NCBI GenBank assembly: GCA_945890735.1
Contig: CAMDCZ010000017.1
Span: 1 to 39,792 of the forward strand
DNA length: 39,792 nucleotides
Direction: 5' to 3'
DNA from: Bordetella parapertussis
GTDB lineage: Bacteria > Pseudomonadota > Gammaproteobacteria > Burkholderiales > Burkholderiaceae_C
Made by a program: the position numbers and the translations under genes. Positions 7,473-15,918 of this stretch are shown piece by piece. Under the pieces are notes generated by a model. The model searched no databases. It saw only the letters and a program-made list of their open reading frames with translations, and was not told the DNA's origin. The first letter of the stretch is position 1, and each line of letters begins with the position of its first letter.

Positions 7473-8678
7473 TCAAGCCTTGCCGTGCGCTGCGCCTCTC
7501 GAACCAGGTGATCGGCTCACATAACGGGTGCGCCAGGCCACCGCCAGCCACACCAGCATGACCGCGGAGCTGGCAACAAACACACCCACCGCGCCCTGGG
7601 ATTTCAGCAGCAGCCCACCCACCGCACCGCCGGCAAAAATACCCAGCGACTGCAAGGTGTTGTAGACACCCAGGGCCGCACCGCGAGAGCCTGCAGGGGC
7701 CAAACGCGAGGCCAAGCTGGGCTGGCTGGCCTCAAGCACATTGAAACCACAGAAAAACACAAACAGCAGCACCGCCAAAACCCACAACGAAGGCTGATCT
7801 GTGCTCATCCAGGCCCAACTGGCTTGAACCAGCATAACCAGCACAATGCAGACCAAAAACAAGGGGCGCAACTGGCCGCGCCGCTCCAGCGGAAACAAGG
7901 TCACCCCCATCACCACGAAGGACAGCAAGACGGTTGGCAAATACACCCAGCCGTGGTCGGTGCTGGCCACACCGGCTTGGATCAAGAGCGCGGGAATCGC
8001 CACCCAAGAGGCGAGTTGCACCGCGTACAAAGCAAACACGCCAAAGTTCAGGCGGATCAAATCCGGGTGGACCAACAAATCCCACAGGCTGGGGCCAGTC
8101 GGCTCTGGCCTGGGCAAGGGCGGTTCAGGCGGGGTCCACCAGCGCACGATCACCGCACCGGCCAAAGCCAGCCCCAAGGTGACCCCGAAGATCGCGGGCA
8201 AACCACCCCAGCCCGACAGCAAAGGGCCGAGCACCAAAGACAGTGCAAACATCAAACCGATGCTGGCACCCACCAGCGCGGTGCCCTTGGTGCGCACCTC
8301 GTCGCGGGTCTGGTCGGCCAACAGCGCGGTCACGGCCGCAGAAATCGCCCCGGCGCCTTGCAATGCGCGCCCCAGTGCCAGGCCGGTCACGCTGGTGGCC
8401 ATGGCGCCGATCAAACTGCCCAAGGCCAACAATGCCAGCCCGGTGTAGATGATGCGCTTTCGGCCAAAGCGGTCGGCTGCCATGCCAAACGGGATTTGCA
8501 AGCAGGCTTGCACCAAGCCATAGACCCCCATGGCCATGCCAATGGCCGACAAATCGTCACCGCCTTCGTAATGGCGCGCCTCGAGCATGAACACCGGCAT
8601 CACCATGAACAGGCCGAGCATGCGCAGGGCGTAAATGCTGGCCAAGGAAAACGCCGAGCGGCGTTCGTCGGGCGTCAT
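7473..8678 (-). CDS. MFS transporter (drug:H+ antiporter-like, YajR-related)
   Basis: A roughly 401-residue inner-membrane permease of the major facilitator superfamily with about 12 hydrophobic segments. The loop 2-3 signature MAADRFGRKRII and the second-half motif LASRLAPAGSRGAALG are visible. Substrate unknown; the family mostly exports small molecules. A conserved start MTPDERRSAFSLASIYALRMLGL at ATG 8678 is preferred; an alternative TTG at 8717 adds 13 residues of low-complexity sequence, and neither has a strong Shine-Dalgarno. It precedes ssb on the same strand. MFS-ssb next to uvrA is a frequent betaproteobacterial arrangement; here uvrA lies 4 kb away. Confidence 0.85.
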   Translation of the reverse strand: MTPDERRSAFSLASIYALRMLGLFMVMPVFMLEARHYEGGDDLSAIGMAMGVYGLVQACLQIPFGMAADRFGRKRIIYTGLALLALGSLIGAMATSVTGLALGRALQGAGAISAAVTALLADQTRDEVRTKGTALVGASIGLMFALSLVLGPLLSGWGGLPAIFGVTLGLALAGAVIVRWWTPPEPPLPRPEPTGPSLWDLLVHPDLIRLNFGVFALYAVQLASWVAIPALLIQAGVASTDHGWVYLPTVLLSFVVMGVTLFPLERRGQLRPLFLVCIVLVMLVQASWAWMSTDQPSLWVLAVLLFVFFCGFNVLEASQPSLASRLAPAGSRGAALGVYNTLQSLGIFAGGAVGGLLLKSQGAVGVFVASSAVMLVWLAVAWRTRYVSRSPGSRGAAHGKA

Positions 8679-8752
8679 GCGCTCGGGGGCAGGCGTGGGG
8701 GAGGTGTTGGCGGACAAGGCGTTGGACGAGACAAGGGTGTACAGCGCACATT

Positions 8753-8778
8753 GTCACCCATGGCCGCACCCGTATCAT
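8753..8778 (+). promoter_or_regulatory. radA promoter, apparently giving a leaderless mRNA
   Basis: TTGTCA (8753-8758), a 16-base spacer, then TATCAT (8773-8778). Six bases later comes the radA ATG (8785), so the expected transcription start coincides with the start codon. No Shine-Dalgarno is present. Confidence 0.6.
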
Positions 8779-8784
8779 GCTTGC

Positions 8785-10161
8785 ATGGCCAAAGACAAAA
8801 CCCTTTTCAGTTGCAGCGATTGCGGCGGCACCAGCCCGAAATGGCTGGGCAAATGCCCGCATTGCAACGCCTGGAACACCTTGGTCGAGTCGGTCGTGAG
8901 CGACAGTGGGGTCAGCAAAAACCGTTACAGCGAGCGCGCTGGCTTGGCCCCGGCCTCGGCGGTCATGGCCTTGAGCGCGATCGAAGCGCAAGACATGCAG
9001 CGCACCCCGACCGGCCAAGACGAACTCGATCGGGTGTTGGGCGGCGGCATGGTCGAAGGCGGCGTGGTCTTGATCGGTGGCGACCCCGGCATTGGCAAGT
9101 CCACTTTGCTGTTGCAGGCCCTGGACGGTTTGCAGCGCAGCGGGCAGCACACCTTGTATGTCACCGGCGAGGAGTCGGGCGCACAAGTGGCCCTGCGGGC
9201 CAGGCGTTTGGGCTTGGACCACAGCCAGGTGAATGTGCTGGCCGAAACCCAGCTCGAAAAAATCATCGCCACGCTGCAAGCGCAGTCGCCCCAAGTCGCG
9301 GTGATCGACTCGATCCAAACCGTGTATTCCGACCAACTCACCAGCGCGCCCGGGTCGGTGGCGCAGGTGCGCGAATGTGCGGCGCACCTGACCCGCATGG
9401 CCAAGGCCAGCGGCACCACCGTGGTCTTGGTGGGTCATGTCACCAAAGAAGGTGCGCTTGCCGGTCCCCGCGTGCTTGAGCACATGGTTGACACCGTGTT
9501 GTACTTTGAGGGCGACACCCATTCCAGCTACCGGCTGGTGCGGGCCATCAAAAACCGTTTTGGCGCGGTCAACGAGATTGGCGTGTTTGCCATGACCGAA
9601 AAAGGCTTGAAGGGCGTGAGCAACCCGAGCGCGATTTTCTTGAGCCAACACACCGAGCCCGTGCCTGGCAGCTGCGTCATGGTGACCCTCGAGGGCACGC
9701 GGCCCTTGCTGGTGGAAATCCAAGCCCTGGTCGACAGCGGTGGCCCCAGCCCCCGCCGTCTGAGTGTGGGTTTGGACCGCGACCGCTTGGCCATGTTGCT
9801 GGCGGTGTTGCACCGCCATGCGGGTGTGGCCTGCATGGACCAAGATGTGTTTGTCAACGCGGTCGGTGGGGTGCGCATCAGCGAGCCGGCTGCCGACTTG
9901 GCCGTGATGCTCGCCATCCAAAGCAGCTTGCGTGGCAAGCCCCTGCCGCGCGGCTTTTTGGCGTTTGGCGAGGTCGGCTTGGCGGGCGAGGTGCGCCCCG
10001 CGCCGCGTGGCCAAGAGCGCTTGAAAGAAGCCGCCAAGCTGGGCTTCAGCGTCGCGCTCATCCCCAAAGCCAACCTGCCCAAAAAACCGATCGAAGGCCT
10101 GACCATCCATGCGGTCGAGCGGGTCGACGAAGCCGTCAACGTGCTGCGCCACCTGGACTGA
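8785..10161 (+). CDS. radA: DNA repair protein RadA
   Basis: A 458-residue RecA-like ATPase that promotes branch migration in recombination and transformation. The N-terminal zinc finger has CSDCGGTSPKWLGKCPHC; Walker A is GDPGIGKS with Lys105; the RadA-specific KNRFG motif (KNRFGAVNEIGVF) and a C-terminal Lon-protease-like domain follow. Length is normal. The ATG at 8785 gives the exact family N-terminus (MAKDKTLFSCSDCG), confirming the start although it has no ribosome binding site. A small membrane protein and ilvE follow on the same strand. Confidence 0.97.
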   Translation: MAKDKTLFSCSDCGGTSPKWLGKCPHCNAWNTLVESVVSDSGVSKNRYSERAGLAPASAVMALSAIEAQDMQRTPTGQDELDRVLGGGMVEGGVVLIGGDPGIGKSTLLLQALDGLQRSGQHTLYVTGEESGAQVALRARRLGLDHSQVNVLAETQLEKIIATLQAQSPQVAVIDSIQTVYSDQLTSAPGSVAQVRECAAHLTRMAKASGTTVVLVGHVTKEGALAGPRVLEHMVDTVLYFEGDTHSSYRLVRAIKNRFGAVNEIGVFAMTEKGLKGVSNPSAIFLSQHTEPVPGSCVMVTLEGTRPLLVEIQALVDSGGPSPRRLSVGLDRDRLAMLLAVLHRHAGVACMDQDVFVNAVGGVRISEPAADLAVMLAIQSSLRGKPLPRGFLAFGEVGLAGEVRPAPRGQERLKEAAKLGFSVALIPKANLPKKPIEGLTIHAVERVDEAVNVLRHLD

Positions 10162-10171
10162 GTCATCGCCG

Positions 10172-10201
10172 TTGCAGCATGGCGTGGCGGGGTGTCAAAA
10201 T
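10172..10201 (+). promoter_or_regulatory. Promoter of the small membrane protein gene, leaderless pattern
   Basis: TTGCAG (10172-10177), an 18-base spacer and CAAAAT (10196-10201), then six bases and ATG at 10208. No Shine-Dalgarno is visible. Confidence 0.45.
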
Positions 10202-10207
10202 GCGCGC

Positions 10208-10597
10208 ATGAACACGCGTCATTTTTGGATACCCCTGGGCCTGGCGGGCCTGTTGTACTTGTCCTTTCGGGCGTTTGGCTGGTGGGGCTTCTCGCTGGTC
10301 TCCAGCGGCGTCATTTTTTGGCTGCTGCAGCACACCTCGCGCCTGATGCGCACCATGGAGCGGGCAGCCCAGCAGCCGGTGGGGGTGGTGGGCAACGCGG
10401 TCATGCTGCACAGCCAGCTGCACCGCGGCATGCGTTTGCTGCAGGTCATCGGGCTCAGCGGCAGCCTGGGCCAACAGACCACCACCAGTGGTGCGCAGCC
10501 CGAGGTTTTCACCTGGCATGACGAGGCGGGCGACCGTGTCAGCTGCACTTTCCAAGATGGCCGATTGACCGACTGGGACTTCACCCGGCAAGCCTGA
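10208..10597 (+). CDS. Small hypothetical membrane protein
   Basis: 129 residues, family not recognised. Two hydrophobic segments at about residues 7-22 (PLGLAGLLYLSFRAFG) and 24-43 suggest a membrane hairpin. They are followed by a soluble region of about 85 residues containing SLGQQTTTSGAQPEVFTWHDEAG and GDRVSCTFQDGRLTDWDF, a beta-like pattern reminiscent of small SmpA/OmlA-like folds. This resemblance is only by eye. Codon use matches its neighbours, and the spacing after radA (46 bases) and before ilvE (70 bases) supports a real gene. Start ATG 10208 is chosen for the hydrophobic N-terminus and the promoter pattern. Confidence 0.75.
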   Translation: MNTRHFWIPLGLAGLLYLSFRAFGWWGFSLVSSGVIFWLLQHTSRLMRTMERAAQQPVGVVGNAVMLHSQLHRGMRLLQVIGLSGSLGQQTTTSGAQPEVFTWHDEAGDRVSCTFQDGRLTDWDFTRQA

Positions 10598-10620
10598 GCG
10601 GGGGCTGGGTGGCTGGGGCT

Positions 10621-10626
10621 TAAAAT
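10621..10626 (+). promoter_or_regulatory. Putative -10 element (TAAAAT) for ilvE
   Basis: TAAAAT lies 41 bases before the ilvE ATG and would start transcription near 10633, giving a short leader that includes the AAAGGA ribosome binding site. The -35 region is GC-rich and not recognisable. Confidence 0.45.
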
Positions 10627-10667
10627 CGCCGGTCTTTGATGTCTGCCCCCTCCCCGAAAGGATTTTC

Positions 10668-11606
10668 ATGAGTGCCCTGCCCCCTCCCATGCACGACCGT
10701 GACGGCAAGATTTGGATGGACGGCGAGCTGGTCGATTGGCGCGACGCGAAAATCCATGTGCTCAGCCACACCCTGCACTACGGCTGCGGCGCTTTCGAGG
10801 GCGTGCGCGCCTACGACACCGCGCAAGGCACGGCCATCTTCCGTTTGCAAGAACACACCGAGCGCTTGTTCAACAGCGCCAAGATCTTGCGCATGAAAAT
10901 CCCGTTCACGCCCGAGCAGGTCAACGAAGCCCAGCGCACCGTGGTGCGTGAAAACAAGCTCCAAAGTGGCTACATCCGCCCCCTGACCTGGATCGGCTCG
11001 CAAAAACTGGGTGTCTCACCCAAGGGCAACCAAATCCATTTGATGGTCGCGGCCTGGACCTGGGGTGCCTACCTGGGGGAAGACGGCATGAAGCGCGGCA
11101 TCCGCGTGAAAACCTCGAGCTACACCCGCCACCATGTCAACATCACCATGACGCAGGCCAAGGCGGTGAGCAACTACACCAACTCGATCCTGGCCAACAT
11201 GGAGGCCTTGGACGATGGCTACGACGAAGCCTTGTTGCTCGACGCATCCGGTTTTGTGTCCGAAGGCGCGGGTGAAAACCTGTTCATCGTCAAAGGCGGC
11301 GTGATTTACACCCCCGACTTGTCGGCCGGCGCATTGAACGGCATCACCCGCAACACCATCTTCCACATCGCCAAAGACCTGGGGCTGGAGATCGTGCAAA
11401 AGCGCATCACCCGCGACGAGGTGTACATCTCGGACGAGGCGTTTTTCACCGGCACCGCCGCTGAAGTCACGCCGATCCGCGAGCTCGACCGCATCGAGAT
11501 CGGCATCGGCAGCCGTGGTCCGATCACCGAGAAAATCCAAACCGCGTTTTTTGACATCGTGAATGGGCGCAACCCCAAATACGCCCATTGGCTCACCAAG
11601 GTGTGA
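10668..11606 (+). CDS. ilvE: Branched-chain amino acid aminotransferase
   Basis: A 312-residue PLP enzyme catalysing the last step of valine, leucine and isoleucine synthesis (2-oxoacid plus glutamate). Fold-type IV features are seen: the PLP-binding Lys165 in TQAKAVSNY, the SEGAGENLF motif, GALNGITRN, and EAFFTGTAAEVTPI near the C-terminus. AAAGGA is well placed before ATG 10668. It is followed after one base by the zinc-finger gene, so the two are likely cotranslated. Confidence 0.96.
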   Translation: MSALPPPMHDRDGKIWMDGELVDWRDAKIHVLSHTLHYGCGAFEGVRAYDTAQGTAIFRLQEHTERLFNSAKILRMKIPFTPEQVNEAQRTVVRENKLQSGYIRPLTWIGSQKLGVSPKGNQIHLMVAAWTWGAYLGEDGMKRGIRVKTSSYTRHHVNITMTQAKAVSNYTNSILANMEALDDGYDEALLLDASGFVSEGAGENLFIVKGGVIYTPDLSAGALNGITRNTIFHIAKDLGLEIVQKRITRDEVYISDEAFFTGTAAEVTPIRELDRIEIGIGSRGPITEKIQTAFFDIVNGRNPKYAHWLTKV

Positions 11607-11607
11607 C

Positions 11608-11808
11608 ATGCAAAACCCGATAGAGCTTTTGGCCCAGGACCTCAACAGCCACGGCGGCGTGTTTTGCCCCAACCCCAAGGCGGGCATGCAACTGTGGAAC
11701 ACCCATCCCAAGGTGTTCCTGGACCTGAGCCATACCGGCCAAGCCAAGTGCCCGTATTGCAGCACCGAGTACCGCCTCAAAGATGGCGAGCATTTGGCCT
11801 CGCACTGA
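11608..11808 (+). CDS. CHCC-type zinc-finger domain protein
   Basis: 66 residues. The pattern GVFCPNPKAGMQLWNTHPKVF...KCPYCSTEYRL has one Cys, one His and a CxxC, matching the small zf-CHCC family (homologous to the mitochondrial complex I subunit NDUFS6/13 kDa). Function in bacteria is not settled; a zinc-binding role is inferred from the motif. It starts one base after the ilvE stop and is followed 24 bases later by waaF. This ilvE-zf-CHCC-waaF order is, as I recall, common in Burkholderiales. Confidence 0.9.
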   Translation: MQNPIELLAQDLNSHGGVFCPNPKAGMQLWNTHPKVFLDLSHTGQAKCPYCSTEYRLKDGEHLASH

Positions 11809-11832
11809 GGGCCTCTGAACGCTGCGCAAGCC

Positions 11833-12858
11833 ATGACAGCCAGCCTGGTGATCGCCCCGCAATGGATTGGCGACGCGGTGATGACCGAGCCGCTCATGCG
11901 CAGCTTGGCATCGCGTGGTGAACACCTCACGGTGGCGGCCTTGCCATGGGTCGCACCGATCTACCGCGCCATGGCCAGTGTGCGCGAAGTCATCGAACTG
12001 CCGTTCCAGCATGGCAGCTTGCAATGGTCGGCCAGACGCGCCATGGCCGCCAGCTTGAAGGGGCGCTTCCAACGCGCCTACCTCGGCCCCAACGCCTTCA
12101 AAAGCGCCTTGTTGCCTTGGTGGGCAGGCATCCCCGAGCGCATCGGCTACCACGGCGAGTCACGCTATGGCCTGTTGACCCGCCGCTTGCCCAATCCGCC
12201 TCGGCACAGCCGGGGCTCGATGGTGGCGCATTACCTGGCCTTGGCCGACAGCCCGCCGCCGACCACGGTGCAGCCGACCCCGCGCTTGGACCTGCCGGTG
12301 GCGCTGCTCCAGGCCTGTTTGCAAGCACAGCAACTGCGCGCGGCTTCGTACGTGGTGCTGGTGCCGGGCGCCGAGTACGGCCCGGCCAAGCGTTGGCCCG
12401 CACAGCACTTTGCCCGCTTGGCCGCGCAACTGCGCATGCCAGTGCTGCTCTTGGGTTCGGGCAAAGAGGCCGATGTGTGCGACGAGATTGTGGCGCTGAG
12501 CCAAGCCTTGGACGCCACCCAGGTGCGCTCGCTGGCAGGCGCGACCAGCCTGAGCGAGGCCATGGCCTTGATCGCTGCCGCCCACTCGGTGGTCAGCAAC
12601 GACTCGGGTTTGATGCATGTGGCCGCTGCGTTTGGCGTGCCCCAGGTGGCGGTGTTTGGCTCGTCCAGCCCGCTGCACACCCCGCCGCTGAGCGACCGAG
12701 CACAAGTGCTTTGGCTGAAGAACCAAGCCGACTACCAACCAGCATTGGACTGTGCGCCTTGTTTTGAACGCACTTGCCCGTTGGGTCACACCCGCTGTCT
12801 CAACGACATCAGTCCCGCCATGGTGGCCCAGGCCTGGCAAGCGGTCGTCAGGGGTTGA
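11833..12858 (+). CDS. waaF: ADP-heptose:LPS heptosyltransferase II
   Basis: A 341-residue GT9-family glycosyltransferase that adds the second heptose to the inner core of lipopolysaccharide at the cytoplasmic face of the inner membrane. It starts MTASLVIAPQWIGDAVMTEPL, the usual nucleotide-sugar N-terminus. The donor-site motif SNDSGLMHVAAAFGVPQVAVFG and the WaaF-type tail CAPCFERTCPLGHTRCLNDI separate it from WaaC. No strong Shine-Dalgarno is seen, and it probably depends on the ilvE transcript. The predicted small ORF and uvrA follow. Confidence 0.92.
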   Translation: MTASLVIAPQWIGDAVMTEPLMRSLASRGEHLTVAALPWVAPIYRAMASVREVIELPFQHGSLQWSARRAMAASLKGRFQRAYLGPNAFKSALLPWWAGIPERIGYHGESRYGLLTRRLPNPPRHSRGSMVAHYLALADSPPPTTVQPTPRLDLPVALLQACLQAQQLRAASYVVLVPGAEYGPAKRWPAQHFARLAAQLRMPVLLLGSGKEADVCDEIVALSQALDATQVRSLAGATSLSEAMALIAAAHSVVSNDSGLMHVAAAFGVPQVAVFGSSSPLHTPPLSDRAQVLWLKNQADYQPALDCAPCFERTCPLGHTRCLNDISPAMVAQAWQAVVRG

Positions 12859-12871
12859 TCTCGAGGCTTGG

Positions 12872-12937
12872 ATGAATCCCAAGGATAAGCAGGTTCACTA
12901 TGATGGCGGGTTGCCCGTCAGAAATGTCAAGCCGTGA
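12872..12937 (+). CDS. Possible 21-residue small protein or leader peptide coupled to uvrA
   Basis: ATG 12872 is preceded by GAGG (12863-12866) at five-base spacing, better than anything before uvrA itself. The peptide begins MNPKDKQVHYDGG and ends RNVKP; no family is recognised. Its TGA (12935-12937) overlaps the GTG start of uvrA as GTGA. It may be a functional small protein, a translational leader, or chance. The codons (AAG, GAT, TAT, GTT) are slightly more AT-rich than those of neighbouring genes. Confidence 0.4.
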   Translation: MNPKDKQVHYDGGLPVRNVKP

Positions 12938-15918
12938 ACTCACCCAATGATGCCAATTACCTCAGTCACCACCTTGGTGGGCGGGGCGCGTTCGGCCAAA
13001 TCAGTGTGCGTGGCGCCCGCACCCACAACCTGAAAAACATCGATGTCGATATTCCGCGCAACCAGTTGGTGGTGATCACCGGTTTGTCGGGTTCGGGCAA
13101 ATCCAGTCTGGCGTTTGACACCCTGTATGCCGAAGGCCAGCGACGCTATGTCGAGAGCCTCTCAGCCTATGCGCGGCAGTTTTTGCAGCGCATGGACAAG
13201 CCCGATGTCGATTTGATCGAAGGCCTGTCACCGGCGATTGCGATCGAGCAAAAAGCCACCAGCCACAACCCACGCTCCACGGTCGGCACCGTCACCGAGA
13301 TCCACGACTACCTGCGTTTGTTGTTTGCCCGCGCGGGCACGCCGCACTGCCCTGAGCACGGCGTGCCGCTGCAGTCGTCCAGCGTGGCACAAATGGTGGA
13401 TGCGGTGTTGGCCATGCCCGCCGAGACTCGCTTGATGGTGATGGCCCCGGTGGCACGCGACCGCAAAGGCGAATTCGCCGAGGTGTTCACCCAGATGCAA
13501 GCGCAAGGCTTTGTGCGGTTTCGCATCGACGGCCAGGTGGTCGAGTTGGCCGATTTGCCCGCCTTGGAGAAAAAAGAAAAGCACGATATCGACGTGGTGG
13601 TTGACCGCCTCAAGGTGCGCCCCGACATGGCGACCCGTTTGGCCGAGAGCTTGGAGACCGCGCTGCGCCTGGCCGACGGCCGCGCCCTGGTGCTGGACAT
13701 GGACAGCCACACCGAGCACGCGTTCAACGCGCGCTTTGCCTGCCCTCATTGCCAGTACGCCATCGGTGAGCTCGAGCCGCGTTTGTTCTCTTTCAATTCG
13801 CCTTTGGGCGCATGCCCAGCGTGCGAAGGCTTGGGCGAGCAAAGTTTTTTCGATCCGGTGCGCATCGTGGCTTTTCCCACGCTCAGCTTGGCCAGCGGTG
13901 CCATCAAAGGCTGGGACAAACGCAACGCCTATTACTTCGCGATGCTGCAAAGCCTGGCCAAGCATTACGGCTTCGATGTTGAGGCGCCGTTTGAAAACCT
14001 GAGCCCGCAGGTCCAGCAAGTGGTCTTGTTTGGCTCCGGCGCGCAAGAGATCAAGTTCAGCTATGTGCTTGAGTCGGGCGCGCGCGCCGGGCGAAAGACC
14101 AGCAAGCTGCATGCGTTCGAAGGCATCGTGAACAACATCAGCCGCCGCTACCACGACACCGATTCAGCGCTGGTGCGCGACGAGTTGTCGCGTTACCGAG
14201 GCCACCGCCCTTGCTTGGCCTGCGAAGGCACCCGCTTGCGCACCGAGGCGCGCCATGTGCGCCTGGGTGAAGGCCTGTCTGCGCGAACCTTGCACGAGGT
14301 GAGCCATGTCACCTTGGCCGAGTGCCAGGCCTATTTCCAAGGCCTCACCCTGCAAGGCAACAAGGCCGACATTGGTGACAAGGTGATTCGCGAAATCGCC
14401 AACCGCCTGAAATTTTTGAACGACGTGGGCCTGACCTACCTGAGCTTGTCGCGCAGCGCTGACACCCTCTCGGGTGGCGAGGCGCAGCGCATCCGTTTGG
14501 CTTCGCAAATCGGCTCAGGCCTGACCGGTGTGATGTATGTGCTGGATGAGCCCAGCATCGGTTTGCACCAGCGCGACAACGACCGCTTGATCGACACCTT
14601 GAAACACCTGCGCAACATCGGCAACAGCGTGTTGGTGGTGGAGCACGACGAGGACATGATCCGCGCGGCCGACCACTGCATCGACATGGGGCCGGGTGCG
14701 GGTGTGCATGGCGGGCGCGTCATGGCGCAGGGCACGGCGGCCGAGATCGAAGCCAACCCCGATTCGCTGACCGGTCGCTATTTGTCAGGCAGCTTGGCGA
14801 TTGCGGTGCCAGACCAGCGCCGCGCATGGCAATACCAACAGCCCAGCTTGCCCCAGGCCGCGCCGGTGAAAAACGTGTTCGGTGCCCTGCCTGTCGCGCC
14901 GGCCGATACACGCGCCAAACAAACCATCACCATCGTCGGTGCCAAAGGCCACAACCTGCAAAACGTCACGGTCGAGTTCCCCGTGGGCCTGCTCACCTGT
15001 GTCACAGGCGTGTCCGGCTCGGGCAAATCCACCTTGGTCAACGACACCTTGTATGCGGCAGCGGCCAAACAAATTCACCGCGCCCATGAAGAGCCCGCTG
15101 CACACGAAGACCTGCTGGGTCTGTATCACTTTGACAAGGTCATCAATGTCGATCAGTCGCCGATTGGCCGCACACCCCGCTCCAACCCCGCCACCTACAC
15201 CGGCTTGTTCTCGCCCTTGCGTGAGTTGATGGCCGAGGTGCCCATGTCGCGTGAGCGCGGCTACGGCCCGGGGCGTTTTTCTTTCAATGTCGAAGGCGGT
15301 CGCTGCAGCGCTTGCCAGGGTGACGGCATGGTGAAAGTGGAGATGCACTTTTTGCCCGATGTGTATGTGCCTTGTGATGTTTGCCACGGCCAGCGCTACA
15401 ACCGCGAGACCTTGGAGGTGCAATACAAGGGCCAAAACATCGCACAAATATTGCACATGACCGTTGAAGATGCCTTGGCTTTTTTCAGTGCGGTACCGAC
15501 CTTGGCGCGCAAGCTGCAAACCTTGATGGACGTGGGCTTGGGTTACATCCGTTTGGGCCAAGCCGCCACCACCTTGTCGGGCGGTGAAGCGCAGCGGGTC
15601 AAACTGGCGCTGGAGTTGTCACGCCGAGACACCGGGCGCACCTTGTACATCTTGGATGAGCCGACCACTGGTCTGCATTTCGCCGATATCGATTTGCTGT
15701 TGAAGGTGTTGCAGCAATTGGTGGACGCGGGCAACACCATGGTGGTCATTGAGCACAACCTGGACGTGATCAAAACCGCTGATTGGTTGATCGACATGGG
15801 CCCCGAAGGCGGCAGTGGCGGCGGTCAGGTGGTGGCAGTGGGCACGCCTGAACAATTGGCTGCCAACCCGGCGAGCATGACCGGGCGCTACCTTCAACGC
15901 TTGTTGGTCAAGCGCTGA
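12934..15918 (+). CDS. uvrA: Excinuclease ABC subunit A
   Basis: A 994-residue DNA damage sensor of nucleotide excision repair; the dimer loads UvrB on lesions. Two ABC ATPase halves are present: Walker A GLSGSGKS (Lys56) and GVSGSGKS (Lys698), and signatures LSGGEAQRIRLA and LSGGEAQRVKLA. Zinc-binding CPHC/CPAC and CSAC/CDVC pairs are present. The only plausible start is GTG 12934, since no ATG is in frame nearby; it has no Shine-Dalgarno of its own and overlaps the stop of the upstream small ORF. I saw no LexA box (CTGT-N8-ACAG) in the short leader. Its TGA abuts the convergent pyrF stop. Confidence 0.97.
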   Translation: MNSPNDANYLSHHLGGRGAFGQISVRGARTHNLKNIDVDIPRNQLVVITGLSGSGKSSLAFDTLYAEGQRRYVESLSAYARQFLQRMDKPDVDLIEGLSPAIAIEQKATSHNPRSTVGTVTEIHDYLRLLFARAGTPHCPEHGVPLQSSSVAQMVDAVLAMPAETRLMVMAPVARDRKGEFAEVFTQMQAQGFVRFRIDGQVVELADLPALEKKEKHDIDVVVDRLKVRPDMATRLAESLETALRLADGRALVLDMDSHTEHAFNARFACPHCQYAIGELEPRLFSFNSPLGACPACEGLGEQSFFDPVRIVAFPTLSLASGAIKGWDKRNAYYFAMLQSLAKHYGFDVEAPFENLSPQVQQVVLFGSGAQEIKFSYVLESGARAGRKTSKLHAFEGIVNNISRRYHDTDSALVRDELSRYRGHRPCLACEGTRLRTEARHVRLGEGLSARTLHEVSHVTLAECQAYFQGLTLQGNKADIGDKVIREIANRLKFLNDVGLTYLSLSRSADTLSGGEAQRIRLASQIGSGLTGVMYVLDEPSIGLHQRDNDRLIDTLKHLRNIGNSVLVVEHDEDMIRAADHCIDMGPGAGVHGGRVMAQGTAAEIEANPDSLTGRYLSGSLAIAVPDQRRAWQYQQPSLPQAAPVKNVFGALPVAPADTRAKQTITIVGAKGHNLQNVTVEFPVGLLTCVTGVSGSGKSTLVNDTLYAAAAKQIHRAHEEPAAHEDLLGLYHFDKVINVDQSPIGRTPRSNPATYTGLFSPLRELMAEVPMSRERGYGPGRFSFNVEGGRCSACQGDGMVKVEMHFLPDVYVPCDVCHGQRYNRETLEVQYKGQNIAQILHMTVEDALAFFSAVPTLARKLQTLMDVGLGYIRLGQAATTLSGGEAQRVKLALELSRRDTGRTLYILDEPTTGLHFADIDLLLKVLQQLVDAGNTMVVIEHNLDVIKTADWLIDMGPEGGSGGGQVVAVGTPEQLAANPASMTGRYLQRLLVKR

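Noticed and set aside
12859..12933. SOS (LexA) control of uvrA
   Set aside because: No CTGT-N8-ACAG or close variant was seen between waaF and uvrA. A promoter further upstream inside waaF was not excluded.
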